Of a DNA stretch of 64,000 nucleotides, positions 9,661 through 17,750 are shown piece after piece. The DNA is taken from the NCBI RefSeq assembly GCF_006538725.1, contig NZ_BJLQ01000011.1, positions 49,519-113,518 of the forward strand, written 5' to 3'. Source of the DNA: Cellulomonas gelida. GTDB lineage: Bacteria; Actinomycetota; Actinomycetes; Actinomycetales; Cellulomonadaceae. The first letter of the stretch is position 1. The number at the start of each line of letters is the position of its first letter. The translations under genes were made by a program, and so were the position numbers. The notes beneath the pieces were generated by a model that was not told where the DNA came from, did not search any database, and saw nothing but the letters and a program-made list of their open reading frames with translations.

Positions 9661-10653
9661 TCAGGAGGCCCAGAGGATGTCGACGACGAACACCAGCGTG
9701 GAGTTGGCGGGGATCGAGCCGCTCTCCTTGTCGCCGTAGCCCTTGTCCGGCGGGACGACGAGCAGCACCTGGCTGCCGACCTTCTGCCCGACGAGGCCCT
9801 CGTTCCAGCCGTCGATGACCTGCGCCTGGCCGATCGAGCTCACCTGGAACGGTGCGCCGCGGCTCCAGCTGTCGTCGAACGGGGTGCCGTCCCACAGGAC
9901 GCCGGAGTAGTGCACGAGGACGTTGTCGCCCGCCTCGACCTCCTTGCCGGAGCCCTCGATGAGCGGCTGGACGGTCAGCGTGGTCGGGGCGTCGCCCGTG
10001 GCGGCCGTGACCGTGGGGGTGCCGTCGTCGGCGAGCGTGACGGTCGGGAGGCCCTCGACGGGGGCGACCGCGGTGCCCTCGGCGCGCGTCGGGATCTTCG
10101 CGACCGGCTCGAGCACGTAGACCTGCGTCACGCCGTCGGAGGCGAGAGCGAACAGCACCTGCGCGCCGACCTTCGTGGTGAGCAGGACCTCGTCGAGCGC
10201 GGGGATGCCGCTGCCGTCGTCCTTGACCGTCCACGTGCCCGTGGCCTCGTCGGTGTACGTGCTGCCGATGACCTTGCCGTCCTCGCCGTTGACGGCGGTC
10301 AGCTGGATCTCGACCGTGTCGCCGGCCCCGAGGGCCTCGCCGTCACCGTCGGTCGCGACGCGCGCGACGGCGGCCGAGACGCTGAACGGCGCGCTGGGCA
10401 GCGTGATCGTCGGCTGCGTCCCGGGCTCACCGTCGATGGTGACCTTCTCGAGCGCGGCGATGTCCTCGGCGCTCGCCGTGGGCTCCGCGCTCGCGCTCGG
10501 GTCGGCGTCAGCCGTCGACGTGGCGGTCGCCGTGGCGCTCGGCTTGCCGTCCGAGTCGTCCCCGCCGCACGCGGTGAGCGCGAGGGCGAGAGACGCTGCG
10601 AGAGCGGCGGCTGCGAGACGGCGGGTGGTCGTGCGGCGCACGATCGACTGCAC
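9661..10653 (-). CDS. Lipoprotein peptidyl-prolyl isomerase with tandem FKBP domains
   Basis: A 330-residue secreted, lipid-anchored protein folding factor. After an Arg-rich n-region and a hydrophobic helix comes the lipobox LTAC, then a Ser/Thr/Asp-rich linker. Residues ~85-190 form a degenerate FKBP-like domain (VGAQVLFALA in place of the usual catalytic loop). The C-terminal ~90 residues are a canonical FKBP: VLVHYSGVLWDGTPFDDSW, GWNEGLVGQKVGSQVLLVVP and GYGDKESGSIPANSTLVFVV. The GTG at 10653 is preceded by GGAG with 7-base spacing. Such enzymes catalyse Xaa-Pro isomerisation outside the membrane. The first domain probably has no activity, judged from its lost motif. Confidence 0.92.
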   Translation of the reverse strand: MQSIVRRTTTRRLAAAALAASLALALTACGGDDSDGKPSATATATSTADADPSASAEPTASAEDIAALEKVTIDGEPGTQPTITLPSAPFSVSAAVARVATDGDGEALGAGDTVEIQLTAVNGEDGKVIGSTYTDEATGTWTVKDDGSGIPALDEVLLTTKVGAQVLFALASDGVTQVYVLEPVAKIPTRAEGTAVAPVEGLPTVTLADDGTPTVTAATGDAPTTLTVQPLIEGSGKEVEAGDNVLVHYSGVLWDGTPFDDSWSRGAPFQVSSIGQAQVIDGWNEGLVGQKVGSQVLLVVPPDKGYGDKESGSIPANSTLVFVVDILWAS

Positions 10654-10776
10654 GGTGGACTCCGGGGGTTGGGGCAGGGGCCGCGGTGGCGGCGCCCCCG
10701 GCACGGTACGCGACGAACCTGGGAGCTGTCTGTGCTTCTCGGCCCGCGAGCGGCCCGCGGACCGATTCGGGCCCGG

Positions 10777-11406
10777 TCAGGACGAGCCTGCGACCGGTGT
10801 GCCGAGCCGTGCCCGACGAGGCATGCGGCGGTCGATCAGGACGATCAGCAGACCCAGCAGGTAGAAGCCGGTGCCGTAGATCAGCACGTTGAGCAGCAGC
10901 CCGCCCCAGCCGTGCGCGTCGAGGTCGATGAACCCGTACGGGTAACCGAGGTCCCAGACCGTCCCGCGGATCGTCGTGAACGTGACGTACGCGAGCAGGT
11001 ACGTCAGCCACCACCACGCGTATCGCCAGCGCATGCGGCGGTGCGGGTCGAGCAGCAGGAAGTCGAGGAACGCGAGCACCGGGTTGAGCTGGTGCTCGAT
11101 CTGGCCGGACGTGAGCCCGATCGTGAGGTCCGGCGTGCCTGCCGCCTCGGGGTCGAGGACGAAGTACGCGACGAGGCCGGTGATCGCGAGGAACAGCGTC
11201 ACGCCGCCCTTGAACCAGGCGGGCGGCTGCCGCTTGCGCAGCAGCGAGGAGATCCCGGCCCACGTCATCACGACCGCCAGCAGGATCCCCGACTGGTTGG
11301 TGAAGTAGAGCAGGTCGTCGACCTGGCCGTCCCGCCAGATCTCCCGCGTGCCCATGAGCGCCAGGTAGACCATGAAGAACCGGAACAGCGCGACGACGAC
11401 GTTCAC
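10777..11406 (-). CDS. Pr6Pr-family membrane protein
   Basis: A 209-residue integral membrane protein with six predicted hydrophobic segments, of the actinobacterial Pr6Pr family (distantly related to the eukaryotic FAR-17a/AIG1 lipid hydrolases). Visible family signs are the N-terminal FTNQSGILLAV in the second segment, HQLNPVLAFLDFLLLDP, and YPYGFIDLDAHGWGG near the end. The GTG at 11406 is chosen because GAGGAGG sits 6 bases upstream; an upstream in-frame start would add 13 non-conserved residues. The function is not established. The conserved His and Asp in membrane segments would fit a lipid or peptide hydrolase, which is inference. Confidence 0.85.
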   Translation of the reverse strand: MNVVVALFRFFMVYLALMGTREIWRDGQVDDLLYFTNQSGILLAVVMTWAGISSLLRKRQPPAWFKGGVTLFLAITGLVAYFVLDPEAAGTPDLTIGLTSGQIEHQLNPVLAFLDFLLLDPHRRMRWRYAWWWLTYLLAYVTFTTIRGTVWDLGYPYGFIDLDAHGWGGLLLNVLIYGTGFYLLGLLIVLIDRRMPRRARLGTPVAGSS

Positions 11407-11494
11407 CGAGACCTCCTCGTCGGGTGACCGGACCGACGCGAGCACGCTGCCACGCAGCGCCCCGACGTGCCAGGACGCGCGCGGTGTGTCCTGA

Positions 11495-12133
11495 TCAGGA
11501 GCCGTCGCACTCGGCGGACGGGTGATGCGACTTCTCGGTCATGATGGCGACCGAGGAGCCGCCCGGGACGTCGACCGTGCGGGTGAGGCCGAGCGTGGTC
11601 ACGTCGAGGCGCAACGAGTCGATCCCCGTGCCGCTGCCTCCCGCGAACTCGGCGCACCCGAACCCGAGCGCGAACTGCACGCCGAACGACTCACCGGGAC
11701 CGACCGTCAGGACGTCGGCCGCGCGGTCGATGATCTCGTCGGTCACGCTGCCGTCGTCCGGCAGGCTGAACAGGTGCGCGCGCCACTCGTAGGTGCTCGG
11801 CTCGAAGGCGGCGAGCCGCACGTCGACCGGGACGCGTCCGTCGTTGCGGAAGCTCCACACGCCGTCGTAGGTGCCGTCCGACGGATCGACGACCGTCGAC
11901 TCGTCGGGGCCGAACAGCCCGAACCCGAAGGGTTCCTCGAGCGCGTCGGGATCTGCGGCCCCGGTGTAGCTCGACGACAGCGTCGGGTTCAGCCCGACGA
12001 CGAGCCACGCCCCGAGGACGAGCGCGACGGCGCCGCTGACGGCCCATGGCAGCCACCGTCGCAGCCGGACCGGCGTCGACGCGACGGACTCGTCCGGTAC
12101 GGCGGGAGGAGCGGTTGGCTCCGGCGTGGTCAT
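11495..12133 (-). CDS. Single-pass membrane-anchored extracytoplasmic protein, unknown
   Basis: A 212-residue protein that I do not recognise. Residues 1-30 are Pro/Thr-rich and cytoplasmic, one membrane helix follows (LPWAVSGAVALVLGAWLVVG), and the remaining ~150 residues would lie outside. The outer part has an immunoglobulin-like look (VWSFRNDGRVPVDVRLAAFE, later RLDVTTLGLTRTVDVPGG) and two Cys residues that could form a disulphide. The ATG at 12133 is preferred; a GTG at 12184 would add 17 residues. It is on the same strand as, and 88 bp upstream of, the Pr6Pr gene. Confidence 0.6.
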   Translation of the reverse strand: MTTPEPTAPPAVPDESVASTPVRLRRWLPWAVSGAVALVLGAWLVVGLNPTLSSSYTGAADPDALEEPFGFGLFGPDESTVVDPSDGTYDGVWSFRNDGRVPVDVRLAAFEPSTYEWRAHLFSLPDDGSVTDEIIDRAADVLTVGPGESFGVQFALGFGCAEFAGGSGTGIDSLRLDVTTLGLTRTVDVPGGSSVAIMTEKSHHPSAECDGS

Positions 12134-12282
12134 GGCGTCCGTTCCCCCGCGCTCGGGACCTGCGGCGTCGTCGGTGGCGTGCACCTTTCACCCGGGAAAG
12201 TAGCGCGAGCAGGGGAAGCCAGGGGCCGGTCTGTGGATGAAGCGGGGACACGGTTAGGGTCGCAGGCGACGAGGAGGTCGCG

Positions 12283-13362
12283 ATGGCGCAGCTGCGGTTC
12301 GGGATCGTGGGGAGTGGGTGGCGCGCGGAGTTCTTCGCGCGGGCGGCGCGGGCGCTGCCGGAGCGGTTCGCGTGCACGGGAGTCGTGACGCGGTCGGCGG
12401 AGCGCGGCGCGCACGTCGAGGCCGAGTGGGGCGTGCCGACGGTCCGCTCGATCGCCGAGCTCGTCGCGGGCCCGGACCGGCCCGACATCGTCGTGGTGTC
12501 CGTGCCGTGGCCCGTGACGCCGGAGGCGACGCGCGCGCTCGTCGCCGCGGGCGTCCCCGTCCTCGCCGAGACGCCACCCGCCCCGGACGTCGAGGGGCTT
12601 GAGCGGCTGTGGGCCGACGTGGGCGCCTCGGGGCTCGTGCAGGTGGCCGAGCACAGCCCGTTCATGCCCGCGCACCAGGCGCGTCGCGCCGTGGTCGACG
12701 CCGGGCTGATCGGTGCGGCGACGAGCGTACAGATATCGTCCACGCATCTGTACCACGCGGTCGGTCTCATCCGTCACCTGCTCGACGCCGGCCGCGACGA
12801 GGTCGTCGTGCGCGCCCACCGGTTCACCGCGCCGCTGCTCGAGCCCCTCGCGCGCGACGGCTGGACCGGCGAGACGCAGCCGCGCGACGCCCGCACGCTC
12901 ATCGCGACGCTCGACTTCGGCGGCGGCCGCTCCGGCACGTACGACTTCACGGACAACCAGTGGCACAACCCGCTGCGCACCAACCGGATCGTCGTGCGCG
13001 GGTCGCACGGCGAGATCGTCGGCGACGACGTCACGTGGTTCGCGGGCGAGCGCACGGTGCTGGCCAGCTCGATCGAACGGCGGGTGAGCGGGCGCGAGCA
13101 GAACCTCGACGGGTTCGACCTGGAGCACCTGAGCCTGGGCGAGCGGGTGCTGTACCGGAACCCGTTCCTCGGGTCGCGGTTCGCCGACGACGAGCTCGCG
13201 GTCGCGCACCTGCTCGCGGCGTGCTCGTCGTGGCTGCACGACGGCGGCCCGGAGCCCTACCCGCTCGCGGACGGCTGCCACGACCACCGCGTCGCGCTGG
13301 CGATGGAGGAGGCCGCGGACACCGGCCGCACCGTCACCGTCCCGACGCCGCCCTGGCGCTGA
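12283..13362 (+). CDS. Gfo/Idh/MocA-family oxidoreductase
   Basis: A 359-residue NAD(P)-dependent sugar or cyclitol dehydrogenase-type protein. The Rossmann fold opens with RFGIVGSGWRAEFFARAA (GxGxxA-like loop). IVVVSVPWPVTPEATRALVAAGVPVLAETPP replaces the usual EKP motif with AETPP, so the catalytic Lys of that motif is missing. The C-terminal alpha/beta domain carries DFTDNQWHNPLRTNRI. The start is supported by GAGGAGG 6 bases upstream. Loss of the Lys suggests an altered reaction or a non-classical member; such AETPP variants occur in a subgroup of the family. It stands alone, so no pathway can be assigned. Confidence 0.85.
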   Translation: MAQLRFGIVGSGWRAEFFARAARALPERFACTGVVTRSAERGAHVEAEWGVPTVRSIAELVAGPDRPDIVVVSVPWPVTPEATRALVAAGVPVLAETPPAPDVEGLERLWADVGASGLVQVAEHSPFMPAHQARRAVVDAGLIGAATSVQISSTHLYHAVGLIRHLLDAGRDEVVVRAHRFTAPLLEPLARDGWTGETQPRDARTLIATLDFGGGRSGTYDFTDNQWHNPLRTNRIVVRGSHGEIVGDDVTWFAGERTVLASSIERRVSGREQNLDGFDLEHLSLGERVLYRNPFLGSRFADDELAVAHLLAACSSWLHDGGPEPYPLADGCHDHRVALAMEEAADTGRTVTVPTPPWR

Positions 13363-13385
13363 CGGGCGGGCTCACCCCGAGGAGG

Positions 13386-14336
13386 TCAGTCCCCGTCGTG
13401 CGCGAACAGCGCGCTCACGGACTCCCCGGAGTGGATCCGGCGCACGGCCTCCGCGAACGCGGGCGCGACCCCCAGCACGGTCACGCGGTCGTCGTCGGCG
13501 AGGTCGTCGTGCGGGACGGTGTCCGTGCAGACCACCCCGGAGACACGGCCTGACGCGGTGATGCGGTCGAGCGCGCCGTGCGAGAACAGCCCGTGCGTGC
13601 AGGCCACCTGGATGCGCCGCGCACCGGCGTCCTCGAGCAGGCGGACGATCGCCAGGATCGTGCTGCCGTTGGCGATCTCGTCGTCCAGCACGATCACGTC
13701 GCGGCCCGCGACGTCGCCGATGATCGTCGAGATGGTCACCGCGTCCCCGTCGAGCCGCTCCTTGGACCCCGCGGCCACGGGCGTGCCGAGCATCTTCGCG
13801 AACAGCGTCGCGGTCTTGGCGTTGCCGAGGTCGGGGGAGACGACCGTCGTGCGGGAGAGGTCCTGCAGCGAGAAGTGCGTCGCGAGCTCGTGCAGCGCGT
13901 GCAGCTGGTCGGTCGGGACGCGGAAGAACGCGTGCACCTGCGGGGCGTGCAAGGACATCGTCAGGATGCGGTCCACACCGGCGGTGGTCAGCAGGTCCGC
14001 GACGAGCCGGCCGCCGATCGAGATGCGCGGCGCGTCCTTCTTGTCGGAGCGCGCGTAGGCGAAGTGCGGCATGACCGCGGTGATCCGCTTGGCGGAGGCG
14101 CCGCGTGCCGCGTCGATCATCAGCAGGAGCTCCATGAGGTTCTCCTGCACGGGCGCGACGATCGGCTGCACCAGGAACACGTCCCGCTCGCGGCAGTTCG
14201 CCAGGAGCTGGACCTGCAGGCAGTCGTTGGCGAACCGCTGCAGCCGTGACCCGCTCAGCGGGACCTGGAGGTAGTCGCACATCCCTGCCGCGAAGCTGCG
14301 ACCCGCCTGCCCCGCGAACACCCGGATCTTCCTCAC
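13386..14336 (-). CDS. Ribose-phosphate pyrophosphokinase (divergent PRPP synthetase)
   Basis: A 316-residue enzyme of the PRPP synthetase family, making 5-phosphoribosyl diphosphate from ribose 5-phosphate and ATP for nucleotide, His and Trp synthesis. Both phosphoribosyltransferase halves are present: the ATP loop (MPHFAYARSDKKDAPRISIG), the flexible-loop Lys/Arg (SKERLDGD) and the PRPP-binding loop VIVLDDEIANGSTI. Differences from the housekeeping enzyme are TMSLHAPQ instead of TMDLHAxQ and ANGST instead of the TGGT-type loop, so this may be a secondary paralogue with changed regulation. The GTG at 14336 has no Shine-Dalgarno but sits 7 bases below a TAGCAT -10 box, fitting a leaderless mRNA. 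Confidence 0.85.
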   Translation of the reverse strand: MRKIRVFAGQAGRSFAAGMCDYLQVPLSGSRLQRFANDCLQVQLLANCRERDVFLVQPIVAPVQENLMELLLMIDAARGASAKRITAVMPHFAYARSDKKDAPRISIGGRLVADLLTTAGVDRILTMSLHAPQVHAFFRVPTDQLHALHELATHFSLQDLSRTTVVSPDLGNAKTATLFAKMLGTPVAAGSKERLDGDAVTISTIIGDVAGRDVIVLDDEIANGSTILAIVRLLEDAGARRIQVACTHGLFSHGALDRITASGRVSGVVCTDTVPHDDLADDDRVTVLGVAPAFAEAVRRIHSGESVSALFAHDGD

Positions 14337-14343
14337 CAGGCGG

Positions 14344-14349
14344 ATGCTA
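14344..14349 (-). promoter_or_regulatory. -10 box for leaderless PRPP synthetase mRNA
   Basis: On the minus strand TAGCAT (TANNNT consensus) ends 7 bases before the GTG start at 14336. No Shine-Dalgarno lies between, so transcription probably begins at or near the start codon. A -35 element is not obvious. Confidence 0.5.
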
Positions 14350-14467
14350 GCGGCGTGCGACCTCCGCGGCGCGGCGGAACCGCGGGGCCCTCCGGAACGG
14401 TGGATTCGGCTCGGCGAACTCGCGCTCGTGACCGGAATGTCCGATGCCCGCCTGGCACGATGGCGGC

Positions 14468-15619
14468 GTGACGACCCCGACCCCGCCCACGCGTTCCCAG
14501 GTGCGGCGGTGGCGTCAGTACCTGGCCGACGAGCGCGCCGAGGCCGCCGCGTACCGCGACCTCGCGTCGCGCCGCAGCGGTGAGGAGCGCGACATCCTGC
14601 TCGCGCTCGCCGAGGCCGAGCGCCGCCACGAGCAGCACTGGCTGGACCTGCTGGGCGACGACGTGGGCAAGCCCCTGCGCGGGGACTTCCGCACGCGTGT
14701 GCTCGGCTGGCTCGCGCGCCGGTTCGGTTCGGTCTTCGTCCTCGCGCTCGCGCAGCGGGCGGAGGCACGCTCGTCGTACGACGACGACGTGGACGCGACC
14801 GCGCGGATGGCCGCCGACGAGCGCATCCACGAGGAGGTCGTGCGCGGCCTGGCGATCCGCGGGCGCAACCGCATCTCCGGGACGTTCCGCGCGGCCGTGT
14901 TCGGCGCGAACGACGGCCTCGTCTCGAACCTGGCGCTCGTGCTGGGCATCGGCGCGTCCGGGGTCGCCTCGGGGACGGTCCTGCTGACCGGCCTGGCGGG
15001 ACTGCTCGCCGGGGCGCTGTCGATGGGTGCGGGGGAGTACGTCTCGGTGCGCTCGCAGCGCGAGCTGCTCGAGGCCTCGCGCCCCGGCCCGCAGGCACGT
15101 GCCGCGCTGCCGCACCTCGACGTCGACGCGAACGAGCTCGCGCTGGTCTACCGCGCTCGGGGCATGGCGCCGCAGGACGCCGCGGAGCACGCCCGCACGG
15201 TGCTGACCTCCCTGGAGGAGCTCGCAGGAAGGGCGCTGGTCCTGCCGGACCTCAGCTCCGACGAGCCCGCGGCCCCTTCGCATCCTGGCGAGGCCGCCGC
15301 GTCCTCCGAGGCCGTCGACGAGCCCGACGAGCACGAGACGATCGGCACCGCTGTCGGGGCGGCGGTCGCGAGCTTCTGCTTCTTCGCGTCGGGCGCGGCC
15401 ATCCCCGTGCTGCCGTACCTGCTGGGCGCGACCGGCTGGACCGCGGTCGCCTGGTCGACGGGGCTCGTCGGGGTCGCGCTGCTCGGGACCGGTGCGGTCG
15501 TCGGGCTGCTGTCGGGGACCTCACCCGCCAAGCGCGCGCTGCGCCAGCTCGCGATCGGCTGGGGCGCCGCCGCGGCCACCTACCTGCTGGGTCTGACCTT
15601 CGGGACGACGGTCGCCTGA
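14468..15619 (+). CDS. Rubrerythrin-VIT1/CCC1 fusion membrane protein
   Basis: A 383-residue probable iron/manganese transporter. Residues ~10-140 form a ferritin-like helical bundle with repeated acidic and His ligands (YLADERAEAAAYRDLA, LAEAERRHEQHW, MAADERIHEEV). The rest is the VIT1/CCC1 membrane domain: FGANDGLVSNLALVLGIGAS, then GALSMGAGEYVSVRSQREL, and three C-terminal helices. In the family the ferritin-like part binds metal for delivery to the membrane pore. The GTG at 14468 is chosen since CACGAT six bases upstream resembles a leaderless -10; ATG 14444 is the alternative. It is divergent from prs and 68 bp upstream of the iron-regulated siderophore reductase. Confidence 0.87.
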   Translation: MTTPTPPTRSQVRRWRQYLADERAEAAAYRDLASRRSGEERDILLALAEAERRHEQHWLDLLGDDVGKPLRGDFRTRVLGWLARRFGSVFVLALAQRAEARSSYDDDVDATARMAADERIHEEVVRGLAIRGRNRISGTFRAAVFGANDGLVSNLALVLGIGASGVASGTVLLTGLAGLLAGALSMGAGEYVSVRSQRELLEASRPGPQARAALPHLDVDANELALVYRARGMAPQDAAEHARTVLTSLEELAGRALVLPDLSSDEPAAPSHPGEAAASSEAVDEPDEHETIGTAVGAAVASFCFFASGAAIPVLPYLLGATGWTAVAWSTGLVGVALLGTGAVVGLLSGTSPAKRALRQLAIGWGAAAATYLLGLTFGTTVA

Positions 15620-15652
15620 CCGCGGGTGTGACGTAGGCCCGCCGGACGCCCC

Positions 15653-15681
15653 TTGATAGGTAAGGCTTGCCTGCCTACAGT
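15653..15681 (+). promoter_or_regulatory. Iron-regulated promoter with IdeR/DmdR-type box
   Basis: -35 TTGATA (15653-15658), a 17-base spacer and -10 TACAGT (15676-15681) precede the GTG at 15688 by 6 bases, giving a leaderless mRNA. The spacer carries the palindrome-like ATAGGTAAGGCTTGCCTGC (15656-15674), matching 13 of 19 positions of the DtxR/IdeR consensus. A repressor bound there would occlude RNA polymerase when iron is plentiful. Confidence 0.75.
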
Positions 15682-15687
15682 GCAGGG

Positions 15688-16650
15688 GTGACTGCGACCC
15701 AGATCGAGACCGAGGCGCCCGCCGCGAGCCCGTTCCGCACCTTCGCGGTCACGGTCCGCGAGGTCCGCCGCATGTGCCCGAGCCTCCTGCGCGTCACCTT
15801 CACCGGCGACGACCTGCACAAGTTCGCCGACAACGGCTTCGACCAGCGCATCAAGTTCTTCCTCCCGCTGGCGTGCGGCTACGCCGAGCTCCTTGACCTC
15901 ACGGCCAGCGGCGACTGGTACGGCCGCTGGCGCGAGCTGCCCGACGAGCAGCGCCATCCCATGCGCACCTACACCGCCCGCCAGGTGCGCCCGCTGCAGC
16001 GCGAGCTCGACGTCGACATCGTCCTGCATGGCGACCACGGCCCCGCGTCGCGCTGGGCGATGAACGCGAAGGTCGGCGACGAGCTCGTCGTCCTCGGGCC
16101 GAACGCGGACGCGAGCGGCCCGCACGGCGGGGTCGACTTCATCCCGCCGATGCGCACCGAGCAGTTCCTGCTCGCGGGCGACGAGACGGCCCTGCCGGCC
16201 ATCGCGAACATCCTCGAGCGCCTGCCCGCCGACGCCCGCGGCGAGGCCCTCATCGAGATGCCGTTCTCCGACGACCGGCTCGACCTGACCGCACCCGCAG
16301 GCGTGACGATCCACTGGCTCGGCCGCGACGGCGCCCCGCACGGCTCGCTGCTCGACCCCGCGGTCCGCTCCGCCGCCGAGCGCGTCCTGCCCGCCGTCCG
16401 GACCGCCGACACTGACCTCGTCGACGTCCCGTGGTCGTACAACCCCACCGACGACGACGTGTGGGAGGTCCCGGTCGACCACGCGACGGGCACCCCGCTG
16501 CGCGAGGCCGCGCCCTTGTACGCGTGGCTCGCCGGTGAGTCCGCCGTCATCCGTGGCCTGCGCCGCCACCTCGTCACCGAGCGCGGCATCGACCGCAAGG
16601 CCGTCGCGTTCATGGGCTACTGGCGCCACGGCAAGTCCGAGTCCAACTGA
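15688..16650 (+). CDS. Siderophore-interacting protein / NADPH-type ferric siderophore reductase
   Basis: A 320-residue cytoplasmic flavin reductase that frees iron from imported ferric siderophores by reduction. Family marks are the N-terminal VRRMCPSLLRVTFTG, the FAD-binding MRTYTARQ (RxYT/S motif), DIVLHGDHGPASRWA, the LLAGDETALPAIANILE nicotinamide-side loop, and the closing FMGYWRHGKSE. The GTG at 15688 is fixed by the promoter geometry: an iron box and -10 sit directly upstream, leaving no room for an earlier start. It is likely derepressed under iron starvation. No siderophore transporter lies beside it. Confidence 0.93.
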   Translation: MTATQIETEAPAASPFRTFAVTVREVRRMCPSLLRVTFTGDDLHKFADNGFDQRIKFFLPLACGYAELLDLTASGDWYGRWRELPDEQRHPMRTYTARQVRPLQRELDVDIVLHGDHGPASRWAMNAKVGDELVVLGPNADASGPHGGVDFIPPMRTEQFLLAGDETALPAIANILERLPADARGEALIEMPFSDDRLDLTAPAGVTIHWLGRDGAPHGSLLDPAVRSAAERVLPAVRTADTDLVDVPWSYNPTDDDVWEVPVDHATGTPLREAAPLYAWLAGESAVIRGLRRHLVTERGIDRKAVAFMGYWRHGKSESN

Positions 16651-16769
16651 CCGCTGCCTCCCGTACTCGTCCAGCGCTAGCGTCTGGCGGCCCGACCGCG
16701 AGCGAACCTTGCTAGTACGAACGACGACGAGACGAAGGCGCCCCGAGCACTACCAGGCGGCGAGGCTCG

Positions 16770-17036
16770 CTACGCGTCGGCGAGGGGGCGGCGGGCGACC
16801 GCGAGCCTCCAGATGGCCACGGCCCACATCGGCAGTGACCCTGCCGCAGCGAGGGCCACTGCCGCGACCGGGCCGAGCGGTGTCACGCCCAGATAGCCCC
16901 TGCCTAGCCGCACTATCAGCGGATAGATGGCCTCTCCGGTCGGCCCAAGTGAAGTCCGGCCAGCTAGCCCCTCGCCCAGTGCTCGTTCAGGCGGGCAACG
17001 GCGTTGTCCTTGGTGATGGTTCTGAGCTGTCCTCAC
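16770..17036 (-). CDS. Possible small membrane protein, unknown
   Basis: A short frame whose last ~45 residues are hydrophobic (GVTPLGPVAAVALAAAGSLP and MWAVAIWRLAVARR), as in a one- or two-helix membrane peptide. The N-terminal half is not convincing and overlaps the end of the toxin-like gene, so the true start is probably further in. It sits at the left edge of the accessory island, on the same strand as the toxin-like gene. It may be a remnant. Confidence 0.25.
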   Translation of the reverse strand: MRTAQNHHQGQRRCPPERALGEGLAGRTSLGPTGEAIYPLIVRLGRGYLGVTPLGPVAAVALAAAGSLPMWAVAIWRLAVARRPLADA

Positions 17037-17394
17037 TCAACCCGAGCTCCCGCTTGAGGGCGAGGACCAGGCCGAGGGGCAGGGCGTTCTCTGGTTCCGC
17101 CCGCGCTGGCGAACGCTCAGGTCGTCGTCCGTCCTTCGCGCACGACCAGAACTCGTCCTCGGTGACGTCCAGCTGGTCTCGCAGGATGTGGTCCCAGAGG
17201 CTCACCCCGTAGACGGTGGCGTCGACGGGCCGCGAGATCCGAGTGCGCAGGATCCGGCCGTCCGGCAAGGCGAGCCCGTAGGTGGTGTGGTGGCCGGTGA
17301 GCTTGCCCCGAGAGCTGCGCACCTGCTCCCAGTCCTCGGCCTCGCAGAACCTCTCGTGGTCGTCACGGGTGCCGATCCGGCGGCCGGCGCTCAC
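16987..17394 (-). CDS. Toxin-antitoxin 'cytotoxic translational repressor'-type protein
   Basis: A 135-residue protein resembling actinobacterial proteins annotated as cytotoxic translational repressors of toxin-antitoxin systems. The recognisable stretch is GTRDDHERFCEAEDWEQVR, then HHTTYGLALPDGRILRTRIS and YGVSLWDHILRDQLDVTEDE with the closing FW. The annotation in that family is by distant similarity to RelE-type toxins, so ribonuclease activity is only inferred. The GTG start overlaps the stop of the preceding short gene by four bases (GTGA), so they form a pair. The C-terminal ~35 residues look unrelated to the family. Confidence 0.6.
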   Translation of the reverse strand: MSAGRRIGTRDDHERFCEAEDWEQVRSSRGKLTGHHTTYGLALPDGRILRTRISRPVDATVYGVSLWDHILRDQLDVTEDEFWSCAKDGRRPERSPARAEPENALPLGLVLALKRELGLSEDSSEPSPRTTPLPA

Positions 17395-17648
17395 CGATGC
17401 GGAGCGTCGAGCTGACGTGTCGCGTCCGCCAAGAGCCACGCGCGGAGGTCGTCGTCGTCGGACAGCGCGACCAGCTGGACGAACTGCCAGTCCGCCGCAT
17501 GGTTGCGAGCGGGCGGGCTGCCATCTGGCGCGCTGACCTGTCCCGAATCCCTGGCCGCACGCGGCGATCGCCCAACTTCACTTCCCGCACTGAGGCGCGA
17601 CATCGGCGCGTCGCCTTCGCCACGGAGCGGCGAGACGGCCCCCAGCAC
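17391..17648 (-). CDS. Short partner gene of the toxin-like protein
   Basis: An 85-residue frame ending in a protein-like, acidic segment (DWQFVQLVALSDDDDLRAWL) that does not match a domain I know. The first half is less convincing, so translation may start at an internal ATG or GTG. The GTGA overlap with the toxin-like gene suggests a two-gene toxin-antitoxin-type unit in which this product would be the partner. Function not assigned. Confidence 0.35.
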   Translation of the reverse strand: MLGAVSPLRGEGDAPMSRLSAGSEVGRSPRAARDSGQVSAPDGSPPARNHAADWQFVQLVALSDDDDLRAWLLADATRQLDAPHR

Positions 17649-17750
17649 CTAAGCTGAGGAGGAGTGCCAGTTGTCAGTGCCCGTCCGTACCCTCGCGAAG
17701 CGTCATCGATGCGGGTCTGCGTCGGGACGACACGACCCCTGAGGAGACGA

